Source: Melioribacter sp. (GTDB lineage Bacteria > Bacteroidota > Ignavibacteria > Ignavibacteriales > Melioribacteraceae). From it: DNA of 64,000 nucleotides. Each line of letters starts with the position of its first letter. Position 1 is the first letter of the stretch. Below, in pieces: positions 1 to 9,037 of the stretch. The DNA is taken from contig DYHW01000001.1 of the NCBI GenBank assembly GCA_020723965.1, forward strand, positions 358,587 to 422,586, read 5' to 3'. The notes under the pieces were generated by a model. The model was not told the DNA's origin and ran no database searches. It saw nothing but the letters and a program-made list of their open reading frames with translations. Position numbers and translations under genes: made by a program.

Positions 1-90
1 TTTATCCTCTCAACAATTTTCTCTTGTCCTTTTTTAAATTCGAAAGTTTTATTAAATATAAAATTCAAAGGCAAATTTTTCTGTAGGCAA

Positions 91-121
91 AAACTAATTC
101 TCTTATTAAGAGAATTAGTTT
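91..121. other. Perfect 13-14 bp inverted repeat (terminator or operator)
   Basis: Arms at 92-104 and 108-120 are exactly complementary around a 3-nt loop and can be extended by one A-T pair. The + strand continues with TAAAAAA and the minus strand with TTTT, so a minus-strand terminator is possible. However, positions 1-11 read on the minus strand as a Shine-Dalgarno-like GAGAGGATAAA, which suggests a leftward gene starts just outside the window. In that case the palindrome lies between divergent genes and could be an operator instead. The sequence alone does not decide between the two. Confidence 0.4.
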
Positions 122-216
122 AAAAAAGTTGGCAAATATTTATTGATAGTAACGTTCAATTGCCTTCTAAATTTATACGTGTTGTGATTTTAAAATTTTT
201 ATTGAATATAAATAAG

Positions 217-2409
217 ATGTCAACAAAGCATATTAGATCAAAACTCCGTTCAAGTCTCAGGATCAAATTTTTAATTCTCTTCTTAACAATCATACTTATA
301 GTTATGATGTTCCCCAAAGGAGAATCGATTGAATCGGGAGTTACTGTTGGCTCAGTGTGGATACATGAAGATTTAATTGCATCAACGACATTCGAAATAC
401 TCAAAGACTCTAAAGTGTTCGAGCGGGAAAAGTTCGAAGCAGCTCAAAAAATTTTGCCGATATTTCTTAAAGATACAAGAGTAGAAAAGCTATATATAGA
501 TTCGCTTCGAAAATATAATCTTTTTTTTACCAAAGCTCTCGGCAGAAACACGGGGATAGAAAACAATAAAACATTTTTAAGTGATCAATCGTTCTCGATT
601 TATTTACAGCTTAAAAATCAACCGCTAAGTTTAAAGGGTGTAAAAGTTCACTCGCTCAGCGAAGTGTTATCTTTTACCGAAGAACTACTGCAAGAGATTT
701 ACCAGAGAGGATTTCTGAACTTATTTCACAAGAAGATTACGCGGGACAGCATAGCGTTAAGAATTGGAAAGTTCGAAAAAATATCTTCTATATTGCACCT
801 CTTCGATTCTGAAACACTGAATGATTATCTTAATTCAAGGATCAATAACCGGTTTGGAAAAAATTCAGCACTGAATGAGGCAATCGATGAATACATCTCC
901 AATTTTATTAAGCCGAATTTGATATACAGTTATGAATTAACCGATGCAGCAATCAAAAATGCGAAGGAGAAAGTTCCTAGAAATGTTGGTATAGTGAATG
1001 AGAACGAACGAATTGTAGCCAAACACGATAGGATTTCTCCCGAAATAAAAATGAAAATCGATTCATACAGGATTGCAAAAGGAGAAGAATCTGGTTTAGC
1101 AGGCAAGTTTGCTCAAAACTTTGGAAAACATTTGCACATTTTTCTCGTTTTGTTGCCATTCATAATTTACATTTATCTTTTCCGTAAAAAGATTTATCTG
1201 GATAATCTTAAAATTGTTTTAATAGCCAGTATAATTTTATTCATTAGTTTTTTAACATATCTAGTTTATCAAGTAAATGTAGCTTCGCCAATCGATTTTC
1301 TAGTGCTCGTTCCTGCTGCATCAATGCTTCTAACAATAATATTTGATTCGCGAATAGGATTTTATGGAACGGTTGTAATCTCGTTAATTGTTGGCGCTTT
1401 GCGTGGAAACGATTATGTCTTCACAGTTATAAATATTATAGCCGGAAGTATTGGCGCATATACTGTGCGAGATATAAAAAAGCGGACACAGATATTCCGC
1501 TCCTTTCTATTCATTCTCTTAGGTTATTTGCTTAGCATAATTGCTTTTGGTTTTGAACGATTTGATTCCTTAGGTGAAATGTTGAGCAGTTTTATTTTCG
1601 CAAGTTCAAATGCATTAATTAGCCCTGTCATAACTTATGGTCTAATTATTTTTATTGAAAAGTTTTTCAATATAACAACAGACTTAACCTTGATTGAACT
1701 AACAGATGTAAATAGTACTTTACTAAAAGATTTAGCCAAAAATGCGCCGGGAACTTTTAACCATTCAATTGCATTGGGAACGCTTGCGGAAAAAACAGCA
1801 GAAGCAATCGGCGCAAACCCGGTTCTTGCTCGCGTTGGTGCTTATTATCATGATATCGGAAAATTAATTGATCCGGATGTTTTTGTTGAAAACCAGATGA
1901 ATTCAACAAGTCTGCACGAGGATCTTCCTCCTGAAAAAAGTGCTCAACTAATTATTTCTCATGTTAAGAAAGGAATTGAATTAGCCGAGCAAAATGATTT
2001 GCCGCAAGAGATTATTGATTTTATTCCGATGCATCATGGTACAATAGTTGTCTCTTATTTCTATGAAAAAGCAAAAGAATTATATGGCGCAGAAAAAGTA
2101 GATGTGAAAGATTATCGTTACGCGGGACCTAAACCGAACACAAAAGAAACAGCAATAGTAATGCTTGCCGATGCGTGCGAATCAACTATTCGGTCTTTAT
2201 CTGATGCAGATCCACATAAAATTGAAAATGTTATCAATAATCTTATCAATAGCAGAATAGAAGATTCGCAGCTTGATGAAGCTCCGTTAACTTTTAACGA
2301 TGTACGAAAAATTAAAGAATCGTTTTTAAGTATTTTAGTAGGACATCATCACAAAAGAATTAGATATCCGCATCAAGAAGAGTTAGAAAAAGATAAACTG
2401 GAAGAATAA
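217..2409 (+). CDS. 7TM receptor-type HD phosphohydrolase (PgpH/YqfF family, c-di-AMP phosphodiesterase-like)
   Basis: The protein is about 730 aa. An N-terminal membrane anchor (residues about 15-35) is followed by a roughly 270-residue extracytoplasmic region, a block of hydrophobic helices (from about residue 300 to 510), and a C-terminal cytoplasmic HD domain. The HD signature YYHDIGKL places the metal ligands near H545-D546, and further conserved histidines occur in NHSIALGT and PMHHGT. This order matches the 7TMR-HDED/7TM-7TMR-HD/HD family, whose Listeria member PgpH hydrolyses c-di-AMP. That activity is transferred by family, not shown here. An in-frame TTG at 160 would add 19 residues; I prefer ATG 217 because it directly precedes a typical basic N-terminus. 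The next gene begins 6 bp after the stop, suggesting co-transcription with the recombinase. Confidence 0.85.
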   Translation: MSTKHIRSKLRSSLRIKFLILFLTIILIVMMFPKGESIESGVTVGSVWIHEDLIASTTFEILKDSKVFEREKFEAAQKILPIFLKDTRVEKLYIDSLRKYNLFFTKALGRNTGIENNKTFLSDQSFSIYLQLKNQPLSLKGVKVHSLSEVLSFTEELLQEIYQRGFLNLFHKKITRDSIALRIGKFEKISSILHLFDSETLNDYLNSRINNRFGKNSALNEAIDEYISNFIKPNLIYSYELTDAAIKNAKEKVPRNVGIVNENERIVAKHDRISPEIKMKIDSYRIAKGEESGLAGKFAQNFGKHLHIFLVLLPFIIYIYLFRKKIYLDNLKIVLIASIILFISFLTYLVYQVNVASPIDFLVLVPAASMLLTIIFDSRIGFYGTVVISLIVGALRGNDYVFTVINIIAGSIGAYTVRDIKKRTQIFRSFLFILLGYLLSIIAFGFERFDSLGEMLSSFIFASSNALISPVITYGLIIFIEKFFNITTDLTLIELTDVNSTLLKDLAKNAPGTFNHSIALGTLAEKTAEAIGANPVLARVGAYYHDIGKLIDPDVFVENQMNSTSLHEDLPPEKSAQLIISHVKKGIELAEQNDLPQEIIDFIPMHHGTIVVSYFYEKAKELYGAEKVDVKDYRYAGPKPNTKETAIVMLADACESTIRSLSDADPHKIENVINNLINSRIEDSQLDEAPLTFNDVRKIKESFLSILVGHHHKRIRYPHQEELEKDKLEE

Positions 2410-2415
2410 TATTGT

Positions 2416-3306
2416 ATGGAGCAGTTTGTAAAAGAGTTTGTAACAATTATTCGTTATGAAAAAAATCTTTCCGATAACACAGCAAACTCTTATCAGAATG
2501 ATCTAAAAAAATTTATTGAGTATCTGGACAAAATGAATGTGAGCGATTTTAATAATGTTTCGCCAGAGTTAATCACGAAATATTTCGAACATCAGAGACG
2601 GATTGGCATGAAGAGCTCATCAACGGCGCGTTATATGTCAACCATCAAAAATTTTTTTTGCTTCTTGGATGAACATCATTACATCGAAAAAAATCCCACG
2701 GCAACACTTACAAAAGTAAAAATAACCAGAAAACTTCCTGAAGTTCTTTCTTTTAATGAAATTGAAAAAATACTAGAAGCCCCCAATATGAAAGACACAC
2801 TAGGTTTGCGCGATAAAGCCATTCTCGAAATCCTCTATTCATCTGGCTTGCGGGTTTCTGAACTTATCGGTCTTAAAATAAACGATCTCTATTTTGATGA
2901 CGAAGTTGTGCGCGTACTTGGAAAAGGTTCTAAAGAGAGAATTGTGCCGATGGGAAGCAGCGCTATTCATTGGCTGCATGAATATTTAATTAAATCTCGT
3001 CCGCATCTTGCAGATAAAAATAAAAGCCAAAACTATGTTTTTCTTAACAAGAGAAAAACAAAACTCAGCAGGATGACTATTTGGAAGATCGTAGCGCGTT
3101 ACTCTAAAGAAGCTGGTATTCAGAAAGAAATCCATCCTCATATTTTTCGTCATTCATTTGCTACTCATTTGTTGGAAGGGGGTGCAGATCTGCGCGCAGT
3201 TCAAGAAATGCTTGGTCATTCTGATATTTCAACAACGCAGATTTATACTCACATAGATAGACAATACATCAAACAAGTTCACAGAGAACATCACCCTAGA
3301 GGGTAA
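2416..3306 (+). CDS. xerD: Tyrosine recombinase XerC/XerD family
   Basis: At 296 aa this is the usual XerC/XerD length. The N-terminal SAM-like core-binding domain (about residues 3-88) is followed by the catalytic domain. All catalytic residues are visible: R146 (SSGLRVSEL), K170 (LGKGSKER), H242 and R245 (HPHIFRHSFATH), H268 (LGHSD) and the nucleophile Y277 (IYTHI). The size, motif order and lack of flanking mobile-element features point to the housekeeping dimer-resolution recombinase that acts at dif rather than to an integrase. Whether it is XerC or XerD, or a sole XerH-like enzyme, cannot be settled from the sequence. It follows the HD phosphohydrolase with a 6-bp gap. Confidence 0.88.
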   Translation: MEQFVKEFVTIIRYEKNLSDNTANSYQNDLKKFIEYLDKMNVSDFNNVSPELITKYFEHQRRIGMKSSSTARYMSTIKNFFCFLDEHHYIEKNPTATLTKVKITRKLPEVLSFNEIEKILEAPNMKDTLGLRDKAILEILYSSGLRVSELIGLKINDLYFDDEVVRVLGKGSKERIVPMGSSAIHWLHEYLIKSRPHLADKNKSQNYVFLNKRKTKLSRMTIWKIVARYSKEAGIQKEIHPHIFRHSFATHLLEGGADLRAVQEMLGHSDISTTQIYTHIDRQYIKQVHREHHPRG

Positions 3307-3351
3307 ATACTATTAAACTAAAATATATTTCATTTACTATTGACGACGCTG

Positions 3352-4587
3352 ATGAAATCGAATATGCGTATAGTTGGTTTGGGATTTTTGCTTATAGCAA
3401 TCGCTAGTTGTTCTCAGTTGAAAAATGAAAATGAAGCGGACAAAAAACCGTTTTCTATTTTGCTTGGTAATTTTAAGAATTATGAACACGCTCTAAAATT
3501 TAAATCAAGTCTTGATAATATAGTAAAGCAAGATCTTCGGTTGGAATATATTAGCAATAACAATTACGCATATTTGTATGGAAGCTATAAGTCTTCCTTC
3601 GAAGCAGGGGAAGCGGCTTTCGAGCTATTTTCTAATTCGTTAATAGTCGATTATGATATAGTAAGAAAAGAAAAAAAAGTGTTAGACCTTTTTTCGAATG
3701 TTCTTTTCGTTGCCAACTATATGGGTAATGCATCTGTATTTAGTTATAATCTAACTTCAAAAAGAATTGAATTGATTTGGAGCCGTTCGATTAAAAAAGT
3801 TTTATATCTCAATCTTACAGAAGGAGCAGAATCCGCTTTTATAACAACCGCTTTTAGTTTAGACCAACGACCGGGAATTCCTTATATAAGAGACGCAGCC
3901 GTTTTTTTCCTTGACCGGGAGAAAGATGCTTCTGAAGAAATTCTTTCTTTAGGAGATTGTTTGCAGATTTATACTTACTGGGAACCGAGCGATTCTTTTA
4001 AAATAAATGTTACTACTACGGATCTTGTTACACCTGAAATTATTTTGCAAGAAATTCATTCCTTTGATAAAAGCGGAAGACACGGAGCTAAAAAGAAACG
4101 AACATTTGATTTGTTGAAAGATGGATTTCCTGCTGCGCCTAAACGCATTCCGATCTATTTTTCTCCTGACAACAGATTTAGACTGCGCGCCACTGATGAA
4201 AATGGAGAATTATATTTTTATTTGAAAGATTTTCAAGAAAAATCTGAAATGCTTGTTGGTTCGAGTAACAATAAAATAAAAGATGCTAGATGGTCCGAAG
4301 ATAGTAACTTCTTGTTTATTATTACTGAAGATAGTTTTATAAATGGTTCTAAGAACAAAAAACGTTCAAAGGGCAAGTTAATTATTGTAGATACGAAATT
4401 GAAAAAACAGAACAGAATCTTTTATGCCGATAAGTATGAAAATTTATTAGTTCGCGGTAAGCTCTTATTTTTTGATGAGGAATTAAATGGAGCGCAAAGA
4501 ATTGTAGTTTATGATTTGAATAGAGACAAGATTTATGATATAATCTCTATGATTGGCGGCTGTGGTTTAAATAGTCTTTTCAATTAA
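3352..4587 (+). CDS. Lipoprotein with SPOR-like N-terminal region and repeat-rich (propeller-like) C-terminal region
   Basis: A signal peptide ends in a lipobox (AIASC) with the lipidated Cys at about residue 20. Residues about 32-105 show the alternating pattern of a SPOR-like fold (FSILLGNFKNYEHALKF, then AYLYGSYKSSFEAGEAAFEL), a domain that in SPOR proteins binds denuded peptidoglycan. The remainder, about 300 residues, is beta-rich with repeated hydrophobic strands and DxR/WSEDSNFLFI-like blades that resemble a WD40 or TolB propeller. I do not recognise a named family. An alternative TTG start lies at 3340 and another ATG at 3364; no good Shine-Dalgarno site decides between them. It stands just before an O-antigen-ligase-like gene that also carries propeller-like sequence, suggesting a joint role at the cell envelope. 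Confidence 0.6.
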   Translation: MKSNMRIVGLGFLLIAIASCSQLKNENEADKKPFSILLGNFKNYEHALKFKSSLDNIVKQDLRLEYISNNNYAYLYGSYKSSFEAGEAAFELFSNSLIVDYDIVRKEKKVLDLFSNVLFVANYMGNASVFSYNLTSKRIELIWSRSIKKVLYLNLTEGAESAFITTAFSLDQRPGIPYIRDAAVFFLDREKDASEEILSLGDCLQIYTYWEPSDSFKINVTTTDLVTPEIILQEIHSFDKSGRHGAKKKRTFDLLKDGFPAAPKRIPIYFSPDNRFRLRATDENGELYFYLKDFQEKSEMLVGSSNNKIKDARWSEDSNFLFIITEDSFINGSKNKKRSKGKLIIVDTKLKKQNRIFYADKYENLLVRGKLLFFDEELNGAQRIVVYDLNRDKIYDIISMIGGCGLNSLFN

Positions 4588-4651
4588 ATTATACTTACGG
4601 ATTATTAACTTATAATTAACATTAGAGAGTTAACTAGAATTTTGGAGTGTG

Positions 4652-6718
4652 ATGACAGATTCTCAATTTCTGCGCCTTCAAACCATAGACCGGATGATCT
4701 TTGGTTTTGTAATTTTATTTGTAATAAGTTTAACAAATTCTATATTCTTGAATCAGATTGGATATTTTGGCGCGCTTCTTCTAATCGGGCTCCGTTTTTC
4801 TATAACTCGTAAAAATCAATTCACAAGAAACGGACTTGAGTTAGCATTTTTATTATTTCTTGCCGCAGAACTAATTTCAGCTCTACTCTCTATCGATAAA
4901 GCGCATGCTTTCCAAAATTTTATGAAGAGGTTGATTCTTGTCCCAATTGTTTATACTATAGTTCATGTAGCAGATGATAAAAAGAAGGGGGAACTGCTGC
5001 TAAAGTTTTATCTTGGCGCCGCTCTAATCACTATGATTGTTTATATCATTTTTGCTTACGAGCATTTCATTGCACGACTTTACCAATTGGAATTGAAAGG
5101 TCCGTCGCCGTTTCAATATGTGATGACTGCCGGTGGACTGATGAGCTTTTCTGCCATATTTTTCTTTGCTCTTTTTGTTAATGAAAAAACCAAGCTTATT
5201 TACAAACTCTTTTATTTCTCTGCATTAGCAATTTCAATTGCCGGTTTAATTGCTAGTTTTACGCGTGCAGCTTGGCTAGGAGCGGCTGCAGGAATTCTGT
5301 TGATAATTCTGATCAAAAGAAAGTGGAGTTTTATTATTCCAATTTTTGTGCTCCTTCTCTTTATAATAATCTTTCAGAAGAACGAAAGTAAAATTTATAA
5401 TTACTCTGTGAAGGAGAATGAATTAGTACAGCGCTCAATTGACGTTACAAAGGGGAGAGCTTCAAGTGTATTAGTGAGCGGCAATATTAAAATAGTTGCG
5501 GACTATGAGAAAGGCATCTTGGCATTTGAAAACGAAAAACTTATTCAGAATATTCCAACGGTTGCGCCGGTTTTAATGGTTACTCATTGGAAAGAAAATT
5601 ATTTTATTGCGTATCTGCTCGATTCGAGAATTTTGGTTCTTGAAAAAAATATTGAAGGCAAATTAAAAACAATAACTACATTCACTTCGCCAGGCAACAC
5701 TAAAAGCGTTAAAGTGTTTAACAATATTCTTTTTATTGCTGATCAGGACAGCGGACTTACTATTTATAAAAATCCTATTCGCCCCAATGAAAGAATACGC
5801 ATTAAAGAATTTGAAGGAATAACTCAATTTGGAATGAGCGATAGTTTATTTGCTGCTTATTTTCGGAATAAAAATTTATTGAAGATTTTCTTGGTAAAGA
5901 ATTTTTTACCCGATAAAATTTTGGATTCTGTTAAAGTAGATGCATCCGTTGGATTACATTGGATTAAAAACTCGCAACTATTTTTTCAAAGCGATCAGAA
6001 TTTAATTCAATTTGAGACGCAAGTCGGAAAACTTGTAAAACGAAATATATTCGATGCTAAAGGAATATTCAAAATGCAATCTGTTGGCTCACTCATCTAC
6101 GCTTCCACCGTTAACGGGAATATTTATAAACTTATTATGCTTGATAACTCAAACTATAAGTTGGAAAGATTTGCTGAACTTGGCTATTCTATAACAGATT
6201 TATTTATTGATGGGGATAATCTTTTTGCTGCTTCTGTTAAGCGTAATAGATTTGCAACTATATTTGATCCGTACCACGAAACAAATTATGAAAGGTTAAA
6301 TATTTGGCGCATTGGGTTCAAAATATTTTCAGACCATCCGCTATTTGGTGTTGGAGATATAGATCTTCAACGAGTTTACGAGAGATACAAAGATTATTTT
6401 CTCAAGGAAAATTTTGGACACATGCATAACAACTATGTTCATTTCTTGGTGATATTGGGAGTATTTGGTTTTGCGGCAGCTATGTTTCTTCTCTTAAAAG
6501 TATTGCAGCTTCATATAAAAATTTATAACGCAGTTAAGAACGAGCCGCTAATTTCTTCATTTGCTCTCGGTTCGCTCTCTGCATTTGTAGGATTCCTATT
6601 TTCGGGTTTGGGCGAGTGGAACTTTGGCGATCAAGAAATTATAACTTTAGTTTGGTTTACACTTGGATTAAATATTGCTTTTTATAAAAACACTTCCTTA
6701 AATAGCATGCGAAAATAG
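4652..6718 (+). CDS. O-antigen ligase/polymerase (Wzy_C) family membrane protein with a large inserted beta-propeller-like domain
   Basis: Residues 1-242 form a bundle of hydrophobic helices ending in the Wzy_C-type segment SFTRAAWLG (about 202-210). A hydrophilic region of about 285 residues (260-545) follows, made of short repeated strands such as ILFIADQDSGLTIYKN and NLFAASVKRNRFATIFD, which looks like a beta-propeller. The family motif then resumes (RLNIWRIGFKIFSDHP, LFGVGD, HMHNNYVHFLVILG) with C-terminal helices. In WaaL and Wzy proteins the region between these motifs is a periplasmic loop, usually much shorter, so the insert is probably periplasmic. GGAG at 4644-4647 supports ATG 4652 over the adjacent GTG 4649. 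The neighbouring glycosyltransferase supports a surface-polysaccharide role. The exact substrate is unknown. Confidence 0.7.
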   Translation: MTDSQFLRLQTIDRMIFGFVILFVISLTNSIFLNQIGYFGALLLIGLRFSITRKNQFTRNGLELAFLLFLAAELISALLSIDKAHAFQNFMKRLILVPIVYTIVHVADDKKKGELLLKFYLGAALITMIVYIIFAYEHFIARLYQLELKGPSPFQYVMTAGGLMSFSAIFFFALFVNEKTKLIYKLFYFSALAISIAGLIASFTRAAWLGAAAGILLIILIKRKWSFIIPIFVLLLFIIIFQKNESKIYNYSVKENELVQRSIDVTKGRASSVLVSGNIKIVADYEKGILAFENEKLIQNIPTVAPVLMVTHWKENYFIAYLLDSRILVLEKNIEGKLKTITTFTSPGNTKSVKVFNNILFIADQDSGLTIYKNPIRPNERIRIKEFEGITQFGMSDSLFAAYFRNKNLLKIFLVKNFLPDKILDSVKVDASVGLHWIKNSQLFFQSDQNLIQFETQVGKLVKRNIFDAKGIFKMQSVGSLIYASTVNGNIYKLIMLDNSNYKLERFAELGYSITDLFIDGDNLFAASVKRNRFATIFDPYHETNYERLNIWRIGFKIFSDHPLFGVGDIDLQRVYERYKDYFLKENFGHMHNNYVHFLVILGVFGFAAAMFLLLKVLQLHIKIYNAVKNEPLISSFALGSLSAFVGFLFSGLGEWNFGDQEIITLVWFTLGLNIAFYKNTSLNSMRK

Positions 6719-6820
6719 TGTGTCAAACAGATTCTCGATTCTATTGTAGACTAAGCTCAAAATAATTTTTTGAAAAATGAATTAACACACTCTTTTTATC
6801 TCTTCAACAAAATAGAACGG

Positions 6821-7588
6821 ATGAAATGTGAAATGAATATCTCATCAATTACAATTGCTAAAAATGAAGAAGCAAACATAAAACGTTGCATAGAATCCCT
6901 AACAGGAATTGTTGATGATATTGTGGTTATTGTCGATTCCAAGACGAATGATAAAACTTTCGAAGTTGCTTCTTCTTTTCCAAAAGTAAATTGCGAAGTT
7001 GCTGTATGGGCAGGCTACGCAAGAACAAAGTTGTATGCATTGTCAAAAACAAAATATGACTGGGTTTTGTGGATTGACGCTGATGAAGAATTGACTGATA
7101 AATTAAAAGCAGAACTGCTCTCTTTTAAGAATAGTTTTCCGCAGAATGATGCTTTTGATATTCCTCGAAAAGCTTATTTCCTTGGCAAATGGATTAAGCA
7201 CAGCGGCTGGTATCCAGCGCGTGTAACCCGCTTATTCAATAAAAATAGTGTGCGGTTCAACGATAAAGATGTTCATGAGAATTTAATTGTGAGCGGAAAG
7301 ATAGGGCATTTTCAAAAAGATCTTAATCATTACACCGATCCGACAATCGAACATTATTTTATCAAGTTTAATTCTTATACTTCACTGGCGGCTAAAGAGC
7401 TTTTTGAAAAAGGGAAGAGTGCAAATATCAGCGACATTCTCATTCGCCCGGCTTTTCTTTTTTTTAAAATGTATATCTTTCGTTTAGGTTTTCTTGATGG
7501 ACTGCACGGTTTTATTCTGGCGCTATTTTCTTCTGTCTATGTGTTTACTAAATATTGTAAACTTTGGGAGCTTAATAGAAATAAATGA
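6821..7588 (+). CDS. Family 2 glycosyltransferase, WaaE/KdtX-like (LPS core)
   Basis: The protein starts directly with a GT2 fold: ISSITIAKNEEANIKRC, then VDDIVVIVDSKTND, then the metal/nucleotide motif WVLWIDADEEL (DAD at about 86-88 from ATG 6821). Later conserved features are DIPRKAYFLGKWIKHSGWYP and DVHENL, typical of the WaaE/KdtX-like subgroup that adds sugars to the lipopolysaccharide core. The C-terminus is hydrophobic or amphipathic, consistent with membrane association. ATG 6833 is an alternative start, and a TTG at 6770 is possible but poorly supported. It overlaps the next gene by 4 bp, so the two are probably translationally coupled. The sugar donor cannot be read from the sequence. 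Confidence 0.8.
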   Translation: MKCEMNISSITIAKNEEANIKRCIESLTGIVDDIVVIVDSKTNDKTFEVASSFPKVNCEVAVWAGYARTKLYALSKTKYDWVLWIDADEELTDKLKAELLSFKNSFPQNDAFDIPRKAYFLGKWIKHSGWYPARVTRLFNKNSVRFNDKDVHENLIVSGKIGHFQKDLNHYTDPTIEHYFIKFNSYTSLAAKELFEKGKSANISDILIRPAFLFFKMYIFRLGFLDGLHGFILALFSSVYVFTKYCKLWELNRNK

Positions 7589-8469
7589 CAATAGGAATTA
7601 TACCTAACATCTTTAAAAATGATATTCTTGATATTGTTAAGCAGATCATTGCCGAGTTAAGAAAAAACGATCTTCAATTTCTTCTCAGTAATTCCCTGCT
7701 AAAGTTCAAGAGCAATTTTGACGAAGAACTAAAGCATGCTAAATTTCTTCGGCACGATGAATTAGCAATATTATCCGATATGGTTGTTTCAATCGGCGGC
7801 GATGGTACTATGTTGAATACTGCTTTTGAAGTTAGAAACTCAAACACTCCAATACTTGGAGTGAATGTTGGAAAGCTTGGATTTTTAGCTGAGTTTGATA
7901 TTAACAGCTTCAGCGAGTTTCTTTACGATGTAAAGAATAAAAATTACATAATCGAAGAAAGGATGACTTTAATTGCGTCTTGTACTGGAGAAAAAGAAAA
8001 ACTTTATGCTTTGAATGATTTGGTGATCGATAAAGGTCCTTGGCCTAAGATGATAGAACTTACCGTAAAGGTTGATGACGATTATGTTGCCACGTTTTCT
8101 GCAGATGGGATTATCATTGCAACACCAACAGGTTCAACTGGCTATTCACTTTCTACAGGCGGACCCATTGTAAACCCCAAAGCCGATGTAATAACATTAA
8201 GTCCTATAGCGCCTCACACACTCACAATGCGTCCTCTTGTAATTTCTAGCGAGCAAAAAATTTCTGTTATTGTTAATTCACCTACAGACAAAATACAAAT
8301 TAGTTGCGATGGGCAAAGAGTATCTTTCATTAAATCGCCTTCAACAATAGAAATCGAAAAGTGTTCGCAATCTGTTCATCTCGTTCACTCGAATAGAACT
8401 AATTACTTTGAGATTCTTCGGAATAAACTTTTTTGGGGGTTAGATGTACGCAAACAAAACAATTCTTAA
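7585..8469 (+). CDS. nadK: NAD kinase (ATP-NAD kinase)
   Basis: This 294-aa protein is the normal length for bacterial NAD kinase, which phosphorylates NAD+ to NADP+ in the cytoplasm. The catalytic GGDGT motif lies at residues 71-75 (D73), and the NAD-binding glycine-rich stretch TPTGSTGYS lies at about 180-188, followed by GGPI. The C-terminal half has the expected beta-sandwich segments (TLTMRPLVISSEQ and ISCDGQR). It starts with ATG overlapping the glycosyltransferase stop by 4 bp. No unusual features were seen. Confidence 0.95.
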   Translation: MTIGIIPNIFKNDILDIVKQIIAELRKNDLQFLLSNSLLKFKSNFDEELKHAKFLRHDELAILSDMVVSIGGDGTMLNTAFEVRNSNTPILGVNVGKLGFLAEFDINSFSEFLYDVKNKNYIIEERMTLIASCTGEKEKLYALNDLVIDKGPWPKMIELTVKVDDDYVATFSADGIIIATPTGSTGYSLSTGGPIVNPKADVITLSPIAPHTLTMRPLVISSEQKISVIVNSPTDKIQISCDGQRVSFIKSPSTIEIEKCSQSVHLVHSNRTNYFEILRNKLFWGLDVRKQNNS

Positions 8470-8478
8470 GAGGATAAA

Positions 8479-8982
8479 ATGAAAGTAAAGGTTATATTAT
8501 TTTTTATGCTTTGCACAATTCTCTTTGCGCAAGAGAAAAACAAACTCTCCGTTGACGAAAAATCCGGCAAACCGATGCTCTTGGGTATTTGCGATCGAAC
8601 TTCGTTTGCAGATTCAAACTTTGCTTGGTGGTTCGATTCCGAATATAATAATTACGAACCCGATTTAACAGAAATGAACAGCTTAAAAGACAAGTGCAGC
8701 AATATTGATATTACTATAGTCTTGGGAACATGGTGCAGCGACAGCAGAAGAGAAGTGCCCCGCTTTTATAAAATACTTGATAAACTCAACTATGATCAAA
8801 AAAATCTTACATTGATTAGCGTTGATAGAAAAAAATCTTCGCCGACCGGCGATGTTGATAAACTTTCTATCAAGCTTGTTCCAACTTTTATTTTTTATAA
8901 GAATGGAAAGGAGATTGGACGAATCGTTGAAACGCCGGAGAAGAATCTAGAAGAAGATTTCTTAAGTATAGTATCTAAGTAG
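8479..8982 (+). CDS. Exported thioredoxin-fold protein with a single-cysteine WCSDS motif
   Basis: This is a 167-aa protein with an N-terminal signal peptide (hydrophobic residues 3-17, cleavage likely after FAQ or nearby), so it is periplasmic or outer-membrane associated. A thioredoxin-like core is visible: ITIVLGTWCSDSRREVPRFY (motif residues 85-89), then LTLISVDR and a cis-proline segment KLVPTFIFYKNGKEIGRIVE. The usual WCxxC redox motif is reduced to a single Cys (C86), so a dithiol oxidoreductase mechanism is not expected. A monothiol, peroxiredoxin-like or non-catalytic role is possible. A good Shine-Dalgarno (AAGAGGA) lies upstream of ATG 8479. It ends at the terminator at 9003. Confidence 0.7.
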   Translation: MKVKVILFFMLCTILFAQEKNKLSVDEKSGKPMLLGICDRTSFADSNFAWWFDSEYNNYEPDLTEMNSLKDKCSNIDITIVLGTWCSDSRREVPRFYKILDKLNYDQKNLTLISVDRKKSSPTGDVDKLSIKLVPTFIFYKNGKEIGRIVETPEKNLEEDFLSIVSK

Positions 8983-9000
8983 TTTGTAGAAAGTTTAAAT

Positions 9001-9037
9001 AAAAGGTCCCGATAATAATTGGGACCTTCTTTTTTAA
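9001..9037. terminator. Bidirectional rho-independent terminator
   Basis: The stem AAGGTCCC (9003-9010) pairs perfectly with GGGACCTT (9021-9028) around a 10-nt loop and is followed by a T-run on the + strand. Read from the other strand it is followed by TTTTATTT. It sits between the convergent thioredoxin-like gene and kamA and can end transcription from both sides. Confidence 0.88.

Noticed and set aside
1..123. Open + strand frame from the left edge to TAA at 121
   Set aside because: Forty codons of low-complexity Leu/Phe/Lys composition that run through the palindrome; no support as a gene end.
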